Shown here: piece by piece, positions 15,511 to 23,429 of the stretch
How the letters are laid out: the number at the start of each line of letters is the position of its first letter
Position numbering within the stretch: the stretch's first letter is position 1
Assembly (NCBI GenBank): GCA_031296915.1
Contig: JAVDPC010000032.1
Coordinates: forward strand, 1 to 64,000
Origin: Cerasicoccus frondis
GTDB lineage: Bacteria; Verrucomicrobiota; Verrucomicrobiia; Opitutales; Cerasicoccaceae
Direction of reading: 5' to 3'
Length of the DNA: 64,000 nt
The notes under the pieces: generated by a model
The model's database searches: none
What the model saw: only the letters and a program-made list of their open reading frames with translations
What the model was told of the DNA's origin: nothing
Made by a program: the position numbers and the translations under genes

Positions 15511-16840
15511 ATTTATCCTGCTCGGCAATGTAGTCGTCGTTGAACTCCAGCTCGAAATCCGGTTCCGTGTAATCCAGGCGCGAAATCGACTCGCTGCCAC
15601 CCATGTCTTCGTTGTCCATGCCGATCGAGTAGAGGATGGCGCGCTCGGCATTGTAGCGTAGCGGTTGCCAGTCGTAAGGGTCACGAGGCGCGGCTTCGAT
15701 GTAGTCCGGAGCCAGGGCCTCGAGCGTCGACGGCAGGGCGTCGTGCTCCAATTTGTAAAGTCGCAGGGCGAGCATCAGGTAGGTTGCCTCGCTGTGGAAA
15801 TCGCCCAGGGCTGCTTTTTCAAAAACCTTCGCGTAAGCGGGAACCAGGATCGCCTGCAGCAGCGTGCCCACGGCGTTACCGCTCACGAGCATTTGCAGGA
15901 AGCCCTTATTATGCTCGCGTTCGATTTTGTCCGCCCAATCGAAATGGCGTTGATTGGCGGGGAGGGCTAGTTGCTCAATGGCGTCCGCGTAGTTGGTGTA
16001 AAGCTCGTTCTTGGTGCGGTTGGGCTTAAAAACAAACGGGTTGGGCTTGTTCTTTTTCAACCAGGGAAAGGTCGAGTCGCTCCCTTCCTCCTCTGCCAGT
16101 TCACCGAGGTGGTCGATGCAATAAACGCAGAATTGAAACTCCAGCTTAATGCAGGTCGCCAGGTTTTGCTCCATGGCGCCGCGTAGCGCATAGCCAACGA
16201 GCGCTTGGCGCAGGGCGTCAGCCGAGAGCGGGTAGTGCGCCACAAGGTAGTCGATTTCGTCGTTGCACATATCGGCGGCGGCGAGTGCGGTGAGGATGAT
16301 GATCAAGCCGCCTTGGGAGTCGGCAAAACGCTGAATTTGCTGGGACAGCGTAATGAGCCGCGCCAGTGCGGCGTCCGGCTCTCCCTCTCGCGCGAGCAGC
16401 CGCGCATGGAAAACCTGGTTGCGGGCAAACGCCTGGAATTGGCCGATCTCCGGAACTAGCGTATTCGGCGTGGCGTCCTGGTCGAATTGGAAGACCTCCA
16501 TCGCTAGCGCGTCTTCAATTTGGGCAATGTTGCCGGAGTGGGCGTTGATGATCGCTCGCAGCTCATCGGTGGTCAACGGATGGGCCTCGGGGTAAAACGG
16601 GCTCATCGCGAGGCCCTCTTCGTCATGTCGACCAAAGTCCCATTGCATGCCGTCTGTGACTGCGCGCAACTTGCTATAGCCGTTGATCTCGGAATCGCGC
16701 GGCCCGAGCTCGACATCGAGGCTGCTGTAGTCAAGCGGTTCGTCATCGATTTGTAGCTTCACATAGCCGTAATAGCCAATGCCAGCAAGCGTGACGAAGA
16801 GGACGATGCCCAGGGCAATCAGGAAATGGCTTGGTCTCAT
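15434..16840 (-). CDS. Membrane-anchored protein, paralogue 1 of tandem triplet
   Basis: Function unknown; 468 aa. The N-terminus (MRPSHFLIALGIVLFVTLAG) is a membrane anchor but differs in sequence from the other two paralogues. The following DDEPLDYSSLDVELGPRDSE block, the C-terminal YLMLALRLYKLEHDALPSTL, DPYDWQPLRYNAERAI and YSIGMDNEDMGG stretches and the FHIRFDLEPRDFSA tail are shared with them. This copy is probably the oldest of the set, since it carries the most divergent anchor. It overlaps both neighbours by four bases. The C-terminal module resembles pseudopilin-like C-termini; whether these proteins interact with the nearby pilus/secretion genes is speculation. Confidence 0.75.
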   Translation of the reverse strand: MRPSHFLIALGIVLFVTLAGIGYYGYVKLQIDDEPLDYSSLDVELGPRDSEINGYSKLRAVTDGMQWDFGRHDEEGLAMSPFYPEAHPLTTDELRAIINAHSGNIAQIEDALAMEVFQFDQDATPNTLVPEIGQFQAFARNQVFHARLLAREGEPDAALARLITLSQQIQRFADSQGGLIIILTALAAADMCNDEIDYLVAHYPLSADALRQALVGYALRGAMEQNLATCIKLEFQFCVYCIDHLGELAEEEGSDSTFPWLKKNKPNPFVFKPNRTKNELYTNYADAIEQLALPANQRHFDWADKIEREHNKGFLQMLVSGNAVGTLLQAILVPAYAKVFEKAALGDFHSEATYLMLALRLYKLEHDALPSTLEALAPDYIEAAPRDPYDWQPLRYNAERAILYSIGMDNEDMGGSESISRLDYTEPDFELEFNDDYIAEQDKYEPTFHIRFDLEPRDFSADEEEQQP

Positions 16841-17262
16841 GGTGCAGGGGGCAGGGCTAGCTTCGTCGGGCGCAGCACGAGGACGAGTTGCGCAATCAGG
16901 ATCGCCACGATGGCAGCCGCTTTGATCGGGTTGGGGGTAAAGGTTTTTGGCTCAGTATGCGAAAGAAAGCAGATGACGGAGTAATAGCCAATCAAGCTCC
17001 CAAATGCAATTTTCGTCAGTTGGTGACGCCTGGTCAGGCGATATGGCGTCAGCAGCATAGCGCCGAGGGCTGAGATGACGCATAGTCTCAGCCAAAAAGC
17101 GAAGGAATCATCAGCGCTCGATGGGGCGGAGGCCATGAGCGGGTGCAGATACGTTAAAATATAGACCGCAGCGACCAGTAACAGCGCCCCCATGACGAAG
17201 CCCAGGGCGCGGGTTAGGTGGCGCACTTTGAGCTCTGTAATTGTGATGGGAAAGGTGTTCAT
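16837..17262 (-). CDS. Small polytopic membrane protein, unknown function
   Basis: A 141-aa protein starting at MNTFPITITELK; a longer frame back to 17400 has a basic, non-membrane N-terminus and is less likely. Four hydrophobic stretches can be seen: ALGFVMGALLLVAAVYIL, FWLRLCVISALGAMLL, IAFGSLIGYYSVICFL and AAAIVAILIAQLVLVL. No motif is recognised. Its stop overlaps the start of paralogue 1 by four bases, so it is the first gene of the five-gene unit ending with the Nudix hydrolase. Confidence 0.7.
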   Translation of the reverse strand: MNTFPITITELKVRHLTRALGFVMGALLLVAAVYILTYLHPLMASAPSSADDSFAFWLRLCVISALGAMLLTPYRLTRRHQLTKIAFGSLIGYYSVICFLSHTEPKTFTPNPIKAAAIVAILIAQLVLVLRPTKLALPPAP

Positions 17263-18021
17263 CGGGCGAGTCGCTGCTTGGATTTTGTATCGATGCCTCC
17301 GATATCGTGTCAAGCTTGGTGAGGCCGTGGTTTGGTCGCTCAGGCTCATTCGGCGATTGCCTAAATCTCCAATGGCGACTCCTAACTCCTTGATTCCCAA
17401 CGCGAGTTAATAGTCAGAGCTACTCACTAATAAAATGCTCGGGCGTTCACTTTTTGTTTGGCGGTTGGCGCTTTTGGGTTAGTATTCAATTTGTCACTAA
17501 AACCCTGTCGATTTTTTAAACCAATCCAACGCCATGAATCCCTCTCCCCATCCATCAGACGCCCCGCCATAGCACGCGGGTAGTCCAGTCTCTGCGCTGC
17601 GAACGCGTTCGTTTGCGGTGTGGTTTTGGAATCGTTGAACGGGCTCATTCGCCAAGCTGCTGGGTGTAAAACAGCGGCTCGGCGACGCCCGGAGATTTTA
17701 ATGCGGCCATTGGGCTGCCCAAAGCCGCCCGTGATTATGCCAGCTCGCTGCTTTGCCGCAGAGACGTTTAGGCGCCCGACACAACGGGGCGCCGGTTGCC
17801 GATGGCTGCTCCGCCACGCATTGCTTGCGTGAATTTGGAACCGTTGTCGAAGGCCTCCCTCCTACGTCCAGTGTGGCGATTGGGCGGGGTTGTTGTTCTT
17901 TGAAATTCGGATGCAGGCAAGTTTTGCCCCCCCCCCCCCCCCCGGCCCCTGCTGAGGCGCGTATTGAAATAGGCGAAACGAATCTTTAATTTTTAATTGG
18001 TTCACTTTAATCTCCCGTCCC
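17263..18021. other. Gene-poor region with GC-rich filler and a poly-C tract
   Basis: About 760 bp without a convincing gene. Short frames exist on both strands (for example 17427-17648 minus and 17620-17832 plus) but they are rich in Arg, Pro and Ala, have no recognisable domain and no good ribosome binding site. A GAACGCGTTC palindrome is near 17606-17617. The promoter of the CorA-like gene is expected near the downstream end. Confidence 0.6.
17927..17943. repeat. Homopolymer of 17 cytosines
   Basis: Seventeen consecutive C, followed by GG and CCCC, about 80 bp upstream of the CorA-like start codon. Tracts of this length are prone to slipped-strand length change, and to sequencing error. 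It lies outside any credible reading frame, so any effect would be on promoter spacing. Confidence 0.85.
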
Positions 18022-18753
18022 ATGATTACCCGCACCCAGTTCAAGTGGCAATTGCCGCCCGCCATCGAGGCCCGTTTGGGTGACGCCACCTATGGCCGCC
18101 AACGAACGATCTTTGAGGACGGGCATTTGCTCATCATCCTCCATGAGCCCCCGGGTCCGGATGACGTCAACCGCACGCACAAGGTGTTCTGGCGCAAGCC
18201 CGATGGAGGCATTCTTTGCAATGGTCACGACAATGGCGAGCGTCAGCTCAAGGCGTTCTTTGACGAATATGACAAGAAGTTGAAGGCGCTGGAAACCATC
18301 TACGACGAAGCCAAGGACGCGGAAGATTACTTCAAGCTAATCGAGGAACTGCTCCCCCTCCAGCGTGCGACGACCAATACCTACAACACGCTGCAAGCCG
18401 CGCGTGAACAGGTGCGGGATGATCGCTTCATCCTCGAAATGCGCGACCGCGCCTACACGGTCAGCCGGAATTTCGAGCTGCTGCTGGGTGACGCCAAGAT
18501 GGCGATGGACTTCCGCATTGCGCGCAAGGCCGAAGAGCAGGTCGCTCAGGCCAACATGGCCGTCGAGGCGCAGCACCGGCTGAATATTTTGGCCGCCGTG
18601 TTCTTCCCGTTAACCGCGATTGCGACGATCTTTGGCATGAATCTGGTCCACGGTTTCGAGGGTGAATCGCCACTGGTGTTCTGGGTGGTGTTCATCGTGG
18701 GCTTGGTCACTGGTCTGGTGCTCAAGAGCTGGGTCGTTAGTCAGAAAAAGTAG
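18022..18753 (+). CDS. CorA-like divalent cation transporter family protein
   Basis: Inner-membrane protein of the CorA superfamily, 243 aa, shorter than Mg2+ CorA (about 316 aa) because the N-terminal alpha/beta domain is reduced. Residues about 70-190 are a long charged helical region (LKALETIYDEAKDAEDYFKL, VEAQHRLNIL). Two C-terminal transmembrane helices follow: LAAVFFPLTAIATIFGMNL, carrying the diagnostic GMN motif, and FWVVFIVGLVTGLVLKSWVV. The loop after GMN reads LVHGFEG rather than the usual E-rich MPE sequence, so ion selectivity may differ. A 17-C tract lies upstream. It is convergent with the UxaE-like gene, with small palindromes between. Mg2+, Co2+ or Zn2+ are all possible substrates. 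Confidence 0.85.
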   Translation: MITRTQFKWQLPPAIEARLGDATYGRQRTIFEDGHLLIILHEPPGPDDVNRTHKVFWRKPDGGILCNGHDNGERQLKAFFDEYDKKLKALETIYDEAKDAEDYFKLIEELLPLQRATTNTYNTLQAAREQVRDDRFILEMRDRAYTVSRNFELLLGDAKMAMDFRIARKAEEQVAQANMAVEAQHRLNILAAVFFPLTAIATIFGMNLVHGFEGESPLVFWVVFIVGLVTGLVLKSWVVSQKK

Positions 18754-18793
18754 GGCCAGAGATCGACCCTACTTTGCGGTGCAAAGTAACCGC
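18747..18793. terminator. Overlapping hairpins between convergent genes
   Basis: Stem AAAGTAGGG/CCCTACTTT (18747-18755 and 18767-18775) and stem GCGGT/ACCGC (18776-18780 and 18789-18793) overlap the 19-bp palindrome at 18770-18788. Only alternative pairings are possible. They lie between the CorA-like and UxaE-like genes and could serve as a bidirectional terminator, though no clear T-run follows. Confidence 0.45.
18770..18788. repeat. 19-bp palindrome, copy 2 (perfect)
   Basis: TACTTTGC-GGT-GCAAAGTA, a perfect match to the consensus arms. Intergenic, between convergent genes. Confidence 0.8.
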
Positions 18794-18796
18794 AGC

Positions 18797-20044
18797 TTAC
18801 CCCGCGTTGAGCAGTGACAGGTGCTTGCCCAGGTGTTGCTCCAGCAGTTCGGCGTGGAGGTCGGCGTTGCCTTCGAGTGACTCAAGAATGCCCTCTTTGA
18901 AGCTGCGGCCATCGGCGGCTTTGCCCCTGGTCAGCACGGAGCCAAACGTGACGTGCAGCAGTTGGCGGCCAAAGTCTTCGTCGAGGTATTTAACCTCATC
19001 GGCTTCAATGGCCCCGAGCCCGGCGACCCAGTCGTCCGTTACTGAAATGTGGTAGCTGGCCTTGTCTTCCGGAAAGCGTCCAGCGCTGTAGGCGATGATT
19101 TCCCGGAAGAGGGCAGGGCTCTGGCGGCACACGACGCGAAGCGCTTCCAGGTAGCTCGTGCCTGCGGTTTTCACGTGTAGGAGGTCGCCGCAAATACGGC
19201 CGATGCTCGGGTAGATTGAAAACTTGTCCGAGCCGCTGTGAATGGAGATTTTGTAAGGGCCCATTGCCTTGGCGATGGCCACGTGGTCTTCCAGCGCGGC
19301 TTCGAACGCCGCGATGTCGCCCTTGTAGTCGACGCCCTTTTCGAACTGCCCAATGAAGCGGGGAGCCAGGCTGACCACGGTCACGCCACGACGACGCAAT
19401 TCCAGTGCAAAGAACAGGTGCTCGAGGTGCGAGGTTGGCGCATCGGTTTCGTCGACGGAGACTTCGATTTCGTAAAGCTTCTTCGGGTTGTGTTTGGCGA
19501 TGAAGCCCGCCATGACGCCACAGTGTTCGACGGCGCGCGCATACTTCACGGCCGCTCGGTAAAGGGATTCCTGGTCGAACTTCAGCGCGCGCGAACCAAT
19601 GTCCCACGCGCCTTTGAGGTAAGCCTCCTCCCAGTTTGCATCGTCGAAAACGCTGTCATTCACCAGCTTGGCGACGCCTGCCTTCAGCGCTGTTTCGTCC
19701 ATCGTGTCGGCTTCGTTGACAACGAATTCGCTTGGGTCGATCGTGAAAAAGCAGAAGCCGGCTTCGGCGGTCCATTGCACGTCGGCTTCGGTTTTCAGGT
19801 GGTCGGCGTCAGCGCCCCAGGGCAGTGAGTAATCGGCAGCGGCGACGGCTTCCTGCGCCGCCCGCATGACCTGCTCGGGCGTGCGATTGGTGCGCGTCAT
19901 CTCGCGGATGGATTGCTGTGAAAGGATGCCCGCGAAGTCGCTTTTTTGCAGGGCTGCAATGTGGCCCGGCCCGGCTAGGCCAAGGCGGTCGCCAAAGCCG
20001 AAAGATTTCTTGAGTCCAAGGGTGACGGGGGTTTCATTGGTCAT
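18797..20044 (-). CDS. uxaE: Tagaturonate epimerase family protein (UxaE-like)
   Basis: Likely interconverts D-tagaturonate and D-fructuronate, joining the galacturonate and glucuronate branches; this is the known activity of UxaE from Thermotoga. The 415-aa protein has the family's glycine-rich opening (GFGDRLGLAGPGH) and probable catalytic or metal-binding stretches KHNPKKLYEIEVSVDETDAP, YKISIHSGSDKFSIYP and LHVKTAGTSYLEALR. It is divergent from a LacI-type regulator and shares its operator region (about 20088-20105), and the genes beyond encode uronate isomerase and a KDG-type kinase. Its presence would bypass altronate enzymes (UxaA/UxaB), which are absent here. Assignment is by recognition of family sequence and context. 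Confidence 0.82.
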   Translation of the reverse strand: MTNETPVTLGLKKSFGFGDRLGLAGPGHIAALQKSDFAGILSQQSIREMTRTNRTPEQVMRAAQEAVAAADYSLPWGADADHLKTEADVQWTAEAGFCFFTIDPSEFVVNEADTMDETALKAGVAKLVNDSVFDDANWEEAYLKGAWDIGSRALKFDQESLYRAAVKYARAVEHCGVMAGFIAKHNPKKLYEIEVSVDETDAPTSHLEHLFFALELRRRGVTVVSLAPRFIGQFEKGVDYKGDIAAFEAALEDHVAIAKAMGPYKISIHSGSDKFSIYPSIGRICGDLLHVKTAGTSYLEALRVVCRQSPALFREIIAYSAGRFPEDKASYHISVTDDWVAGLGAIEADEVKYLDEDFGRQLLHVTFGSVLTRGKAADGRSFKEGILESLEGNADLHAELLEQHLGKHLSLLNAG

Positions 20045-20077
20045 GGTTTAGGGCGAAGAGGTTGATTTTTTTTGTAG

Positions 20078-20106
20078 TTGACGTTTCACCCTACACGTGT
20101 TGGATT
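20078..20106 (+). promoter_or_regulatory. LacI-type operator within probable promoter of the regulator
   Basis: The near-palindrome CCTACACGTGTTGG is centred on 20096/20097. A -35-like TTGACG at 20078-20083 precedes it, and a -10-like TGGATT at 20101-20106 overlaps its end. The same TTGAC-spacer-CCCTACACGTGT layout recurs at 21282-21311. It also lies 45-55 bp upstream of the divergent uxaE-like start, so it could control both. Confidence 0.65.
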
Positions 20107-20137
20107 GGCGCGTATTGTCAAGGTGATTCTGGCATAA

Positions 20138-21241
20138 TTGCCAGATTCTCCGCTTAGTTTTCCCCATAACCTTACTTGTTTGTTGACGAAAAATACCTCC
20201 AGTTCAGTTGGCACCACAGCGGCGCTGGCCCGGCATTTAGGGCTGTCGCGTTGGACCGTTTCGCGAGTGCTCAATGGGCACCCCGGCGTGCTGCCAGAGA
20301 CCGTTGAGCGCGTGCATAAGGCGATGGCCGAAGTGGGCTTTCAGCCGAATACGCTGGCGCGCGGACTGCGCGGCGGTCGCACTGGAATCGTCGGTGTTTG
20401 TTTTCAGGAGTTGGAGTCGCCGATTCTCGCTCGCAAGGTGTCGCTGCTGCAACAGGCGCTGCGCGAGTTGGGCTACCACGCCTTGATTGAGTTGACCAAC
20501 GGGGACTTCAATCTCGAGCGCGCGGCGCTGCGGAATTTCCTCTCGATGCAAGCTGAAGGCGTAGTGCTGATCGGCTCTCAGTTAACGCCCGATGACGACG
20601 CCCTAACCGCCTGCCAAAAGCAGGGCAAGCCCATCATTTGGGTGGACCCGGAAAACAAGGTGAATGGTGAGGAATTATCCATCGACCGCCCGCATTCGAT
20701 GCGTCTGGTGCTGGACCACTTGCATGGCCTTGGGCATCGACGTTTTGCGGTGATGGGGATCGATCCGGGCAACCCTTATGGAGCCTTTCGCTGGCCGGCT
20801 TTTGAGAAGCATTGCCGCCGTCTGAAGGTCGCCATCGACAAGTCCGCTAAGCAATATTTCGTGCCCGGTCGCGAACGTCACGACTATGACTATGGACGTG
20901 ATTTGGCGGAGATGATGCTCGCTGACGCCAAGCCCTTGCCAACGGCAATCATTGCCCTGAATGACCGCGTGGCCATCGGCGCCATGAACCGTCTGCGCGA
21001 AGCTGGCATCGAGACGCCGCGTGATGTCTCCGTGGTTGGCTATGACAACATTGAAGTGGGTGGACACATCCAGCCAACCCTGACAACGATTGACCAATGC
21101 GCTGAGAAATTAATGACGCATGCTGCTAAAAAAATGGTTGATCTGTTGGAGGCTGGCGATGGCGCCGCCAAGCAATCTCGCAAGCTCATAAAACCAAAAT
21201 TGATCATCCGCGAGTCGACCGCTGGACCTGCCAAATCCTGA
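20138..21241 (+). CDS. LacI/GalR family transcriptional regulator
   Basis: Probable sugar-acid-responsive repressor of the flanking uronate genes. From the TTG at 20138 (AAGGTG 13 bp upstream) it has 367 aa; a second TTG at 20183 would give a more usual N-terminus, so the start is uncertain. The helix-turn-helix is TAALARHLGLSRWTVSRVLN, followed by the hinge helix FQPNTLARGLRGGRTG. The effector domain contains GVVLIGSQLTPDD, RFAVMGIDPGNPYG, AIIALNDRVAIGAM and VSVVGYDNIE, all typical of the periplasmic-binding-like fold. It is divergent from uxaE and 92 bp upstream of the dehydrogenase gene; palindromes with core TACACGTGT precede both itself and that gene. The inducer is probably a uronate or a KDG-type intermediate. 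Confidence 0.93.
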   Translation: MPDSPLSFPHNLTCLLTKNTSSSVGTTAALARHLGLSRWTVSRVLNGHPGVLPETVERVHKAMAEVGFQPNTLARGLRGGRTGIVGVCFQELESPILARKVSLLQQALRELGYHALIELTNGDFNLERAALRNFLSMQAEGVVLIGSQLTPDDDALTACQKQGKPIIWVDPENKVNGEELSIDRPHSMRLVLDHLHGLGHRRFAVMGIDPGNPYGAFRWPAFEKHCRRLKVAIDKSAKQYFVPGRERHDYDYGRDLAEMMLADAKPLPTAIIALNDRVAIGAMNRLREAGIETPRDVSVVGYDNIEVGGHIQPTLTTIDQCAEKLMTHAAKKMVDLLEAGDGAAKQSRKLIKPKLIIRESTAGPAKS

Positions 21242-21281
21242 ACTTTTTGAATGCGCGAATTTCATCCTCAAGCCTTTTTAA

Positions 21282-21311
21282 TTGACAAAACCCTACACGT
21301 GTAAGTTGATG
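21282..21311 (+). promoter_or_regulatory. Promoter with LacI-type operator for the uronate operon
   Basis: TTGACA at 21282-21287 is a consensus -35. The perfect palindrome TACACGTGTA (21294-21303) lies in the spacer, and a -10-like GTTGAT is at 21305-21310 (17-bp spacing). A half-site GTGTAG follows at about 21313. Binding between -35 and -10 would block RNA polymerase, fitting repression by the upstream LacI protein. Confidence 0.68.
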
Positions 21312-21333
21312 CGTGTAGTTACCTTGAATAACC

Positions 21334-22317
21334 ATGACCCGAATCCTCCTCACGACGACCTCTTACCAGGATACGCCTGGTCCGCACCATGATCTCCTTG
21401 CCAGCACCGGCGCTGAAATCGTCCGCGAGCGCGGCCCGCTCAGCGAAGCGCGCATGTTGGAATTGGCTGGCGATTTTGACGCCTTTCTTTGCGGTGATGA
21501 CGCCATTACGCGCGCCGTTCTGGAGAAGGCTGCGCCGCGCCTGAAGATCATTGGCAAGTACGGCATCGGCGTGGACAAGATCGACGTCAAGGCCTGCACC
21601 GAAATGGGCATCCCCCTTGGCTTCACGCCGGGCGTTAATCACACCACTGTCGCCGAGCACACTTTCGCGTTGATGCTGGCGCTGTTCCGCAGCCTCGTGG
21701 ACGAGGTGAACTACGTGTCATCCGGCAACTGGAAGCGCCTGACCGGCCACGAGATCATGGGCAAGACAATTGGCATCGTGGGCCTCGGCCGCATTGGCCG
21801 CGAAGTCGCGATCCGCGCCAAGGCGTTTGGCCTCCAGGTGGTTGGTTACGACCTTTACTGGCCCGAAGCGTTCGCCGAGGAGCACGACATTAAGCGTGCT
21901 GACGGTTTGACTCAGCTTTTCCGTGAGGCCGACATCCTCAGCCTGCACTCGAACCTCACTGAAGAGACCCGCGACATGATCAGCGCAAAGTCCCTGCCGA
22001 ACCTCAAGGACGGTGTGGTCATCATCAACTGCGCTCGCGGCGAACTCGTTAACTCCAAGGACATGGCCGCAGCGCTGGAGAGTGGTAAGGTCGCCGGTTA
22101 CGGCGCCGACGTGCTTGACGAAGAACCGCCTTCGTCGGACCACGTTCTTTTGAAGGCCAAGAACTGCATCATCACGCCGCACATCGGCAGTCGCACTTAC
22201 GAAAGCGTCGTCCGCCAAGCCACCATGGCCACACAAAACATCGTCAACATGCTCAAGGGCGAAAAGCCGCTTGCGCAAGTCAACGACGCCCCGATCCCCG
22301 CAGCCCTCATCAAGTAA
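21334..22317 (+). CDS. D-isomer-specific 2-hydroxyacid dehydrogenase (SerA-like)
   Basis: NAD(P)-dependent oxidoreductase of 327 aa acting on a 2-hydroxy/2-keto acid. The N-terminal substrate domain includes KIIGKYGIGVDKIDVKACTE. The Rossmann domain has GIVGLGRIGREV, then the catalytic Arg in INCARGELVN, the Glu in DVLDEEPP and the His in ITPHIGSRTYE. It lacks the C-terminal ACT domain of long SerA, so serine synthesis is not implied. It is the first gene behind the LacI-controlled promoter, and the following dehydrogenase gene starts 12 bp downstream. A role in reducing or oxidising a uronate-derived keto acid is likely; the substrate is not known. Confidence 0.9.
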   Translation: MTRILLTTTSYQDTPGPHHDLLASTGAEIVRERGPLSEARMLELAGDFDAFLCGDDAITRAVLEKAAPRLKIIGKYGIGVDKIDVKACTEMGIPLGFTPGVNHTTVAEHTFALMLALFRSLVDEVNYVSSGNWKRLTGHEIMGKTIGIVGLGRIGREVAIRAKAFGLQVVGYDLYWPEAFAEEHDIKRADGLTQLFREADILSLHSNLTEETRDMISAKSLPNLKDGVVIINCARGELVNSKDMAAALESGKVAGYGADVLDEEPPSSDHVLLKAKNCIITPHIGSRTYESVVRQATMATQNIVNMLKGEKPLAQVNDAPIPAALIK

Positions 22318-22329
22318 TTGTCCCCGACT

Positions 22330-23421
22330 ATGAGCGAAACCTTTTATGTTGTTCCCGAAAGCCAGCACAACGCGCTGGTGAAGCAAGCCTACCTGAGCCG
22401 CGGCTTCGATGAAGCCGAAGGCGATGCCGCCGCGAAGTTCTCTGCCTATGCGAGCACGCATGGCATCCGCACGCACAACGCGCTGAAGGCGCTGCACCTC
22501 GACCACTTGTTTGGCTCGGGCGCCGGTGGCTGCAAGCCGAGTGCCGTGATCGAAAAGAAGGAAGGCCGCTTTGCCGCGTCGCAAGTGTGGAACGCCAACC
22601 GCAAGCTCGGCCAAGCCACGGCTTACGAAGCGATTGAAACCGCGATTGAGCTCGCCGACAAATATGGCATCGGCCAAGTGTCCGTCGACAACGCCTTCCA
22701 CTACCTGTGGGGCGGCGGTTATGTGATGGACGCCGCGCGCCGCGGTTACATCGCTTACACCAATTGCACCGCCGCGCTGGCGGAAGTCGTTCCCTTCAAG
22801 GGCAAGACGCCGACCCTCGGCACCAACCCGCATTCGTGGGGCTTCCCGACGGTCGACGCTGTGGGCTTCCCGATCGTGATCGACTGGGCAACGAGCGTTA
22901 TCGCCATGGGCCGCGTGCAGCAGTTCCTCCGCGAAGGCCAGCCGCTGCCAGAAGGCGCTGCGGTCGACGCCAATGGCAAGCCGACCACCGACGCGAAGGC
23001 CGTTGCCGCGCTGACCACGTTTGGCGCGCACAAGGGCTATGGCCTCTCTTTGATCAACGAAATCATGGGCGCCTTCATCGGCGGCAGTTTGCCGACTTTG
23101 CGTTCGCGCTGGGATCAACAACCCGAAGAAAAGCACACGCCGGCTTTCTATTTCCAAGTGATCCACCCGGACGCCGTTGCTGGCGATTTCGCACTGGGCC
23201 GCTCATCCAAGGAAAACATCAAGGCCGTGCTGGACGACATTCTCGGCCACGGCAACGAGAGCTGCATCCTGCCCGGCCAGATCGAAGCCGGCGCCGCAGC
23301 CCGCACCGCCAAGAACGGTGGCCTGCTGTTCTCCGAAGCGGAAATTAATGGCTTTAACGAACTCGCCGACGAATGCGGCGCGGAACAATGGAAGGTTGCG
23401 GATTTCAAGGTAGCTGAATAA
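22330..23421 (+). CDS. Malate/L-lactate dehydrogenase family (Ldh_2) oxidoreductase
   Basis: NAD(P)H-dependent 2-keto acid reductase of the Ldh_2/YlbC/DlgD superfamily, about 363 aa. The ATG at 22330 is preferred over a TTG at 22318 that directly abuts the previous stop. Family landmarks are ASTHGIRTHNALKALH (residues 40-56), the NCTAALAEVVPFKGKTPTLG stretch and THGxxxH-like GTNPHSWGFPT, the catalytic-region AHKGYGLSLINEIMGAFIGG, and LPGQIEAGAAARTAKNGGL near the end. In known members substrates include malate, ureidoglycolate, sulfolactate and 2,3-diketo-L-gulonate. The location between a 2-hydroxyacid dehydrogenase and a KDG-type kinase suggests a sugar-acid keto reductase; this is inference. 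Confidence 0.88.
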   Translation: MSETFYVVPESQHNALVKQAYLSRGFDEAEGDAAAKFSAYASTHGIRTHNALKALHLDHLFGSGAGGCKPSAVIEKKEGRFAASQVWNANRKLGQATAYEAIETAIELADKYGIGQVSVDNAFHYLWGGGYVMDAARRGYIAYTNCTAALAEVVPFKGKTPTLGTNPHSWGFPTVDAVGFPIVIDWATSVIAMGRVQQFLREGQPLPEGAAVDANGKPTTDAKAVAALTTFGAHKGYGLSLINEIMGAFIGGSLPTLRSRWDQQPEEKHTPAFYFQVIHPDAVAGDFALGRSSKENIKAVLDDILGHGNESCILPGQIEAGAAARTAKNGGLLFSEAEINGFNELADECGAEQWKVADFKVAE

Positions 23422-23429
23422 GCTAAGTC

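Noticed and set aside
17427..17832. Short frames in the gene-poor region before the CorA-like gene
   Set aside because: They have no recognisable domain, no good ribosome binding site and biased composition.
21718..23166. 482-codon open frame on the minus strand opposite two dehydrogenase genes
   Set aside because: It spans two convincing plus-strand genes and their junction; no domain or ribosome binding site.
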